The notes beneath the pieces are model-generated. The model did not search any database. It had not been told where the DNA came from and saw nothing but the letters and a program-made list of their open reading frames with translations. From Branchiostoma lanceolatum (Eukaryota; Chordata; Leptocardii; Amphioxiformes; Branchiostomatidae), in contig NC_089738.1 of NCBI RefSeq assembly GCF_035083965.1, positions 10,380,734 to 10,444,733 on the forward strand: a stretch of 64,000 bases of DNA. Reading direction: 5' to 3'. Shown one piece after another: positions 60,746-64,000 of the stretch. Position numbers and translations under genes: made by a program. How positions within the stretch are numbered: position 1 is the stretch's first letter; each line of letters opens with the position of its first letter.

Positions 60746-61282
60746 TAAAACGCAAAAAAAACATGTTAAGAAGACTATTAGTATGATATTGCGATGTCAG
60801 ATCAATCGAACGACGGTACGTTTTAGCTTAATCTCGTGTACAACAGAAAGTGTTGTCGAACCAGGGAGGTTCACATGAGATGTTTAAATACCAACTGTCA
60901 CTTTTCTGAGTTGTCGGTCCGCTTTGTGTTTTTAAACCCTACGGAAATTAAGTCAGCGGTCTTGAGCCGTTTTGGTAGCGACTAGAATGAACTTAGAGTA
61001 GTAAACTAACAGTCAACAAGTTAAAACGGTCATCATTTATCTCCAAAAGGAGATATTTGATGTTATGTGACTGTGTGGGGCGTACCCACGCTTACCTTCT
61101 GTTGTCACTTCCGCAATCAGTAAAATTCACCTTTGACCTAAGAAGGCACACCTGACGCGTCTGCCGCCTAGCGATAGCTACATGAAGTGCAACCTATCAA
61201 ACACCTCTCTAAATCAAAAAATCATAGAAGAAACTTTTAGACGATTCCTTGGTTTGTCCGAGGACAGGTTTGAAGATATATT

Positions 61283-61441
61283 TCCCGTGGACTGTACTAT
61301 TACCCTTGATGAATCTGCCATTGCCTTTTTGCTTTTGATGTCCGTCAGATTTCAAGGTAACCTTTGATCATCAATTGATGATCTTCAGAAATGATTATCT
61401 AACCTGTCGGATGAGAGTAAAATGTCTCTTACAATTCAACT
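61283..61441 (-). pseudogene. Decayed duplicate of NT5C1 copy 2 first exon
   Basis: The minus strand still reads MADSSRVIVQS from an ATG at 61321, against MADSSSAIVQP in copy 2. The CCG|GTAGGT donor is lost (the bases read TCCACGGG). A small TCAATTGATGATC insertion distinguishes it from the parent. Without a donor it cannot serve as first exon, so I read a remnant, though its promoter part may persist. Confidence 0.65.
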
Positions 61442-61990
61442 AGAGTATGGCCACGTGCTACTTGTAGGCTGTAACAAAGAGCAGGAGCAAAACATGGAGA
61501 GGGTACAAAAGAGAGCGCTGCGAATAATCTATCTGGGGGGAAGAAGGGAGGTGCCCACATTGCCAACGTTATCCGCCGTGAGGCTCCAGAAACATGCTGG
61601 AGGAAAATCATCCACTGCACGACATGGTTCCTCCTGCTAGGGCTCTTGCCTCAGGGCGAACCTTGAGAAATGGCACGGCCATCACTGTACCAGCAGCTCG
61701 TACACAGAGACTCAAAAACTCATTCCTTCACCAGGCTATCCGCCTGTACAACAAGGCAACTCAGTAATACTCATACTGTTAGTTTTGATTACCAATGATG
61801 TTTCTAGACGAGTGGCTTTTGCTCTTAACTGTGTATGGATATTGGATATTTATGCGCTGTTACATGTTATGTTATGTTTCATGCGTATTGTTTTTAGATC
61901 AATTGTGGATGATGTTGTGTATAGTGTTTGTGTAAAAATCAACACAATTCATGTAACGCTGCAAGGTTGATGTAATAAACTGAAATTGAA
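61442..61990 (+). mobile_element. LINE 3' end (reverse-transcriptase ORF terminus)
   Basis: The plus strand encodes QNMERVQKRALRIIYLGG and, after frame changes, ASGRTLRNGTAITVPAAR then FLHQAIRLYNKATQ with a stop at 61765-61767. These are typical of the C-terminal end of non-LTR retrotransposon ORF2. The 3' UTR ends near GAAATTGAAATTGA (about 61981-61994). It is a 5'-truncated, frameshifted, dead copy. Confidence 0.75.
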
Positions 61991-61994
61991 ATTG

Positions 61995-63208
61995 ACTAGA
62001 AGTGTTGTCAACTGAACAAAACTTGCAACACTATCAGTCGTCTTTCCGGGTATTCTATCGTATACAACTTCCACATGAAACATAACGTGAATTGTTTAGC
62101 TTCTATGACTTCTATCTTTTTTCTTTTTTTCAAATAACAAAATGACAAGTCACGTACGACGCAGCCGTTTCCAACCGAATGCAATCTTTAATAATCCCAT
62201 AAACGTACTTTCTACTTAATGCAGCTGGTTACTCTCAACTATAGCAGACAAATGCACGTATCCTCACATGGCAGTAAAATAGATGCCTAGATTCAGCTTA
62301 TAATTTGCTACTTCGGAAGTCTACAACTTAACGAGCTGTTTCCAATACTTTAATACATTAATTACACAGCCGTGGACGTTTTGTTCGTTCTATCAATACA
62401 TGTACACAAAATGTTGTGCCCACTCGTAAAATCGTTAATAAGAATATATCAAATACTCATTTATAGTACATATCTACTTACGATACGTTCGTAGTGTACC
62501 CAAATCAATACAAAATATGCTATGCATATATGATTAAAAGTAACATACTCAGTGTACTCAATAGTTGTTTGCTATAACATATTACAGATGACCATAAAAA
62601 TCTCGGCAAGGCAACAATAGTACAGCTAGAAATATTTGTATGTTTGTTTCATACATACACACACGTATTTCTAACATGAGACTTACTAATCATTATATAC
62701 CACAAAATATTAACACCTCAATCATAATTTCCACAGATGTTTGTAAAATGGTGGCTATAGTTGGGTTTAACCCAATGCATACTATGATAACGATTTTGAT
62801 AAAAATTGAACGTAAAATAAAAGAGAATATTAACTATTCTAATATTACACATATACAAAAGACAGATGTGGTCTAAAACACTTGCATAATCATCAATGAT
62901 GCTTGGATCCTTTCCTGTAAAAGTTATTTTTCTCAAAATACATTTTTGTAGACTCGTACAATGAGCAAAACTTAATGTGGCAGTACAAATGTACTATCAT
63001 GAAATGCGTCGTCAAAATAAGCTATTTTTACAGGCTCGTGCATTTGACATGATAAACAAAGTAAGCAACGGCAAGCTCCATCTACAATGTAGAAAATAAA
63101 CTCTAATACAAGCATATATTGTACTTACACCTCAGAATATCCATATATTTTCCACTTTTCCTTTGTATCTTCCCGGCCGTATCTATGATGACATGATCAT
63201 AGCTATAT
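61995..63208. other. Spacer before the last gene
   Basis: AT-rich sequence that presumably includes the 3' UTR of the minus-strand gene ending at 63209. I find no exon or known repeat. Confidence 0.4.
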
Positions 63209-64000
63209 CTACCTTGCTACCCAAGGGTCTTGGTAATCCCCATCTCTTCTCGTATCTGACGAGGAATTCAAGTTGTTAGTTGGAGACAGTTGTGTTTGCG
63301 GTGGTCCTCTTGGACGATGCAGTCCTCCAGGTGGACGCTGGGCGGCGCTTGGTCCGTTACTGGATGGAGCAGCCTGTCTACTACCCGCCCGGATGTACGG
63401 GTCGACGCCACTCCCCGAGGACATGGATGAAGAAGATGCAGGTGGATTCTGCCATCCTCTCGGGCCTCCTCCTGCTTGTACATAAGGGTCTATACTGCTG
63501 GTGGAAGAGCTGGAAGGAGAGTCTACGGCGCCTACTGTGTTTGGAGCAGTACGGGGGGCTGGCGGTGGAGGCAAGGGGGTTGGGCGTCCTCCCGCTTGTA
63601 CATACGGGTCTATACTGCTGGTGGAAGAGCTGGATGGAGAGTCTATGGCACCTACTGTGTTTGGAGCAGGACAAGGAACTGGCAGTTGAAGCAATGGAGT
63701 AGCTGACACCACGTACGGATCAATGGAGCTCCCAGACGACATGGACTGGGTAGGGGGCGAGTTTGCGCTAGACGTTTGAAGAAGTGAGTTCGGAACTGGC
63801 AAACCAGTCACCCCCATTTGAGCAGAGGGGTTTGGGGGAGGTGCGATCGTGGTTTGTACATGTGGGTTAGGCCTGATGAACCCTTGGTTGAATGGTGGCG
63901 CCAGTAGAGGTAGACTTTCCGCTTGGACATACGGGTTGGACTGACCTTTGCATCCCTCTGGCATGAAACCCTCGTCGGCATCATCTTCACACGTACCGTC
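63209..64000 (-). CDS. Pro/Ser-rich protein C-terminus with repeated DPYVQ-like motifs (5' end beyond window)
   Basis: The frame is open from the right edge to a TAG at 63209-63211, about 263 codons, with no splice acceptor needed inside the window. I do not recognise the family. The sequence is low in complexity (Pro, Ser, Ala, Gly). A short motif recurs about seven times: SNPYVQ, RPNPHVQ, SIDPYVV, SIDPYVQAGG (twice), GVDPYIRAG and a final QDPWVAR. Two neighbouring units are a 120-bp (40-residue) tandem duplication, near 63476 and 63596. It could be the cytoplasmic tail of a receptor or an adaptor with repeated tyrosine motifs, but nothing here proves that. Only the open frame and its repeats are certain. 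Confidence 0.6.
   Translation of the reverse strand, partial: DGTCEDDADEGFMPEGCKGQSNPYVQAESLPLLAPPFNQGFIRPNPHVQTTIAPPPNPSAQMGVTGLPVPNSLLQTSSANSPPTQSMSSGSSIDPYVVSATPLLQLPVPCPAPNTVGAIDSPSSSSTSSIDPYVQAGGRPTPLPPPPAPRTAPNTVGAVDSPSSSSTSSIDPYVQAGGGPRGWQNPPASSSSMSSGSGVDPYIRAGSRQAAPSSNGPSAAQRPPGGLHRPRGPPQTQLSPTNNLNSSSDTRRDGDYQDPWVAR

Noticed and set aside
61422..61640. Stand-alone gene with an RVQKRALRIIY motif
   Set aside because: The motif is the C-terminal end of a LINE reverse-transcriptase ORF; frameshifted and 5'-truncated.

Overview
The window is animal nuclear DNA, and I infer amphioxus (Branchiostoma) or a close deuterostome invertebrate. The reasons are intron-rich genes with vertebrate-like protein sequences, short exons with GT-AG boundaries, AT-rich spacers, and abundant small foldback elements, tRNA-headed SINEs and microsatellites. 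The species call is inference only. I read exons from homology, splice dinucleotides and phase continuity; all five complete or near-complete models keep frame across every junction.

Layout. 1-15,236, minus strand: the 5' part of a filamin-type gene, 15 exons in view, running off the left edge. It starts directly with immunoglobulin-like filamin repeats and has no actin-binding calponin-homology domains. 15,237-19,279: spacer. 19,280-23,371, minus: BAP18 (C17orf49 family), a SANT-domain chromatin subunit. 23,372-23,888: a short divergent promoter region. 23,889-35,238, plus: MFSD1, a lysosomal MFS transporter, with two alternative versions of exon 6. 35,239-38,707: spacer with SINE remnants. 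38,708-43,542, minus: first copy of a cytosolic 5'-nucleotidase I (NT5C1) gene. 43,543-48,426: spacer with a 127-bp tandem array that carries octamer-like palindromes. 48,427-56,275, plus: class II CPD photolyase, apparently with two in-frame starts. 57,589-60,633, minus: second NT5C1 copy. 60,634-63,208: spacer with a decayed copy of the NT5C1 first exon and a LINE 3' end. 63,209-64,000, minus: 3' end of an unrecognised Pro/Ser-rich protein with repeated DPYVQ-like motifs.

How the genes relate. BAP18 and MFSD1 are head to head and probably share a promoter region. The two NT5C1 genes have the same exon structure (171, about 130, 123 and 182 bp internal exons), so they arose by duplication; the photolyase lies between them on the opposite strand. 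The products otherwise act in unrelated places: cytoskeleton, chromatin, lysosomal membrane, purine nucleotide turnover and DNA repair.

The most interesting observations are the mutually exclusive MFSD1 exons (both exactly 109 bp, same phase), the photolyase upstream ATG that adds a mitochondrial-presequence-like leader, its Arg/Gly-rich N-terminus, the filamin protein lacking an actin-binding domain, and the octamer-palindrome satellite array. I found no evidence for a prokaryote-like system, a CRISPR array or a canonical RNA gene.
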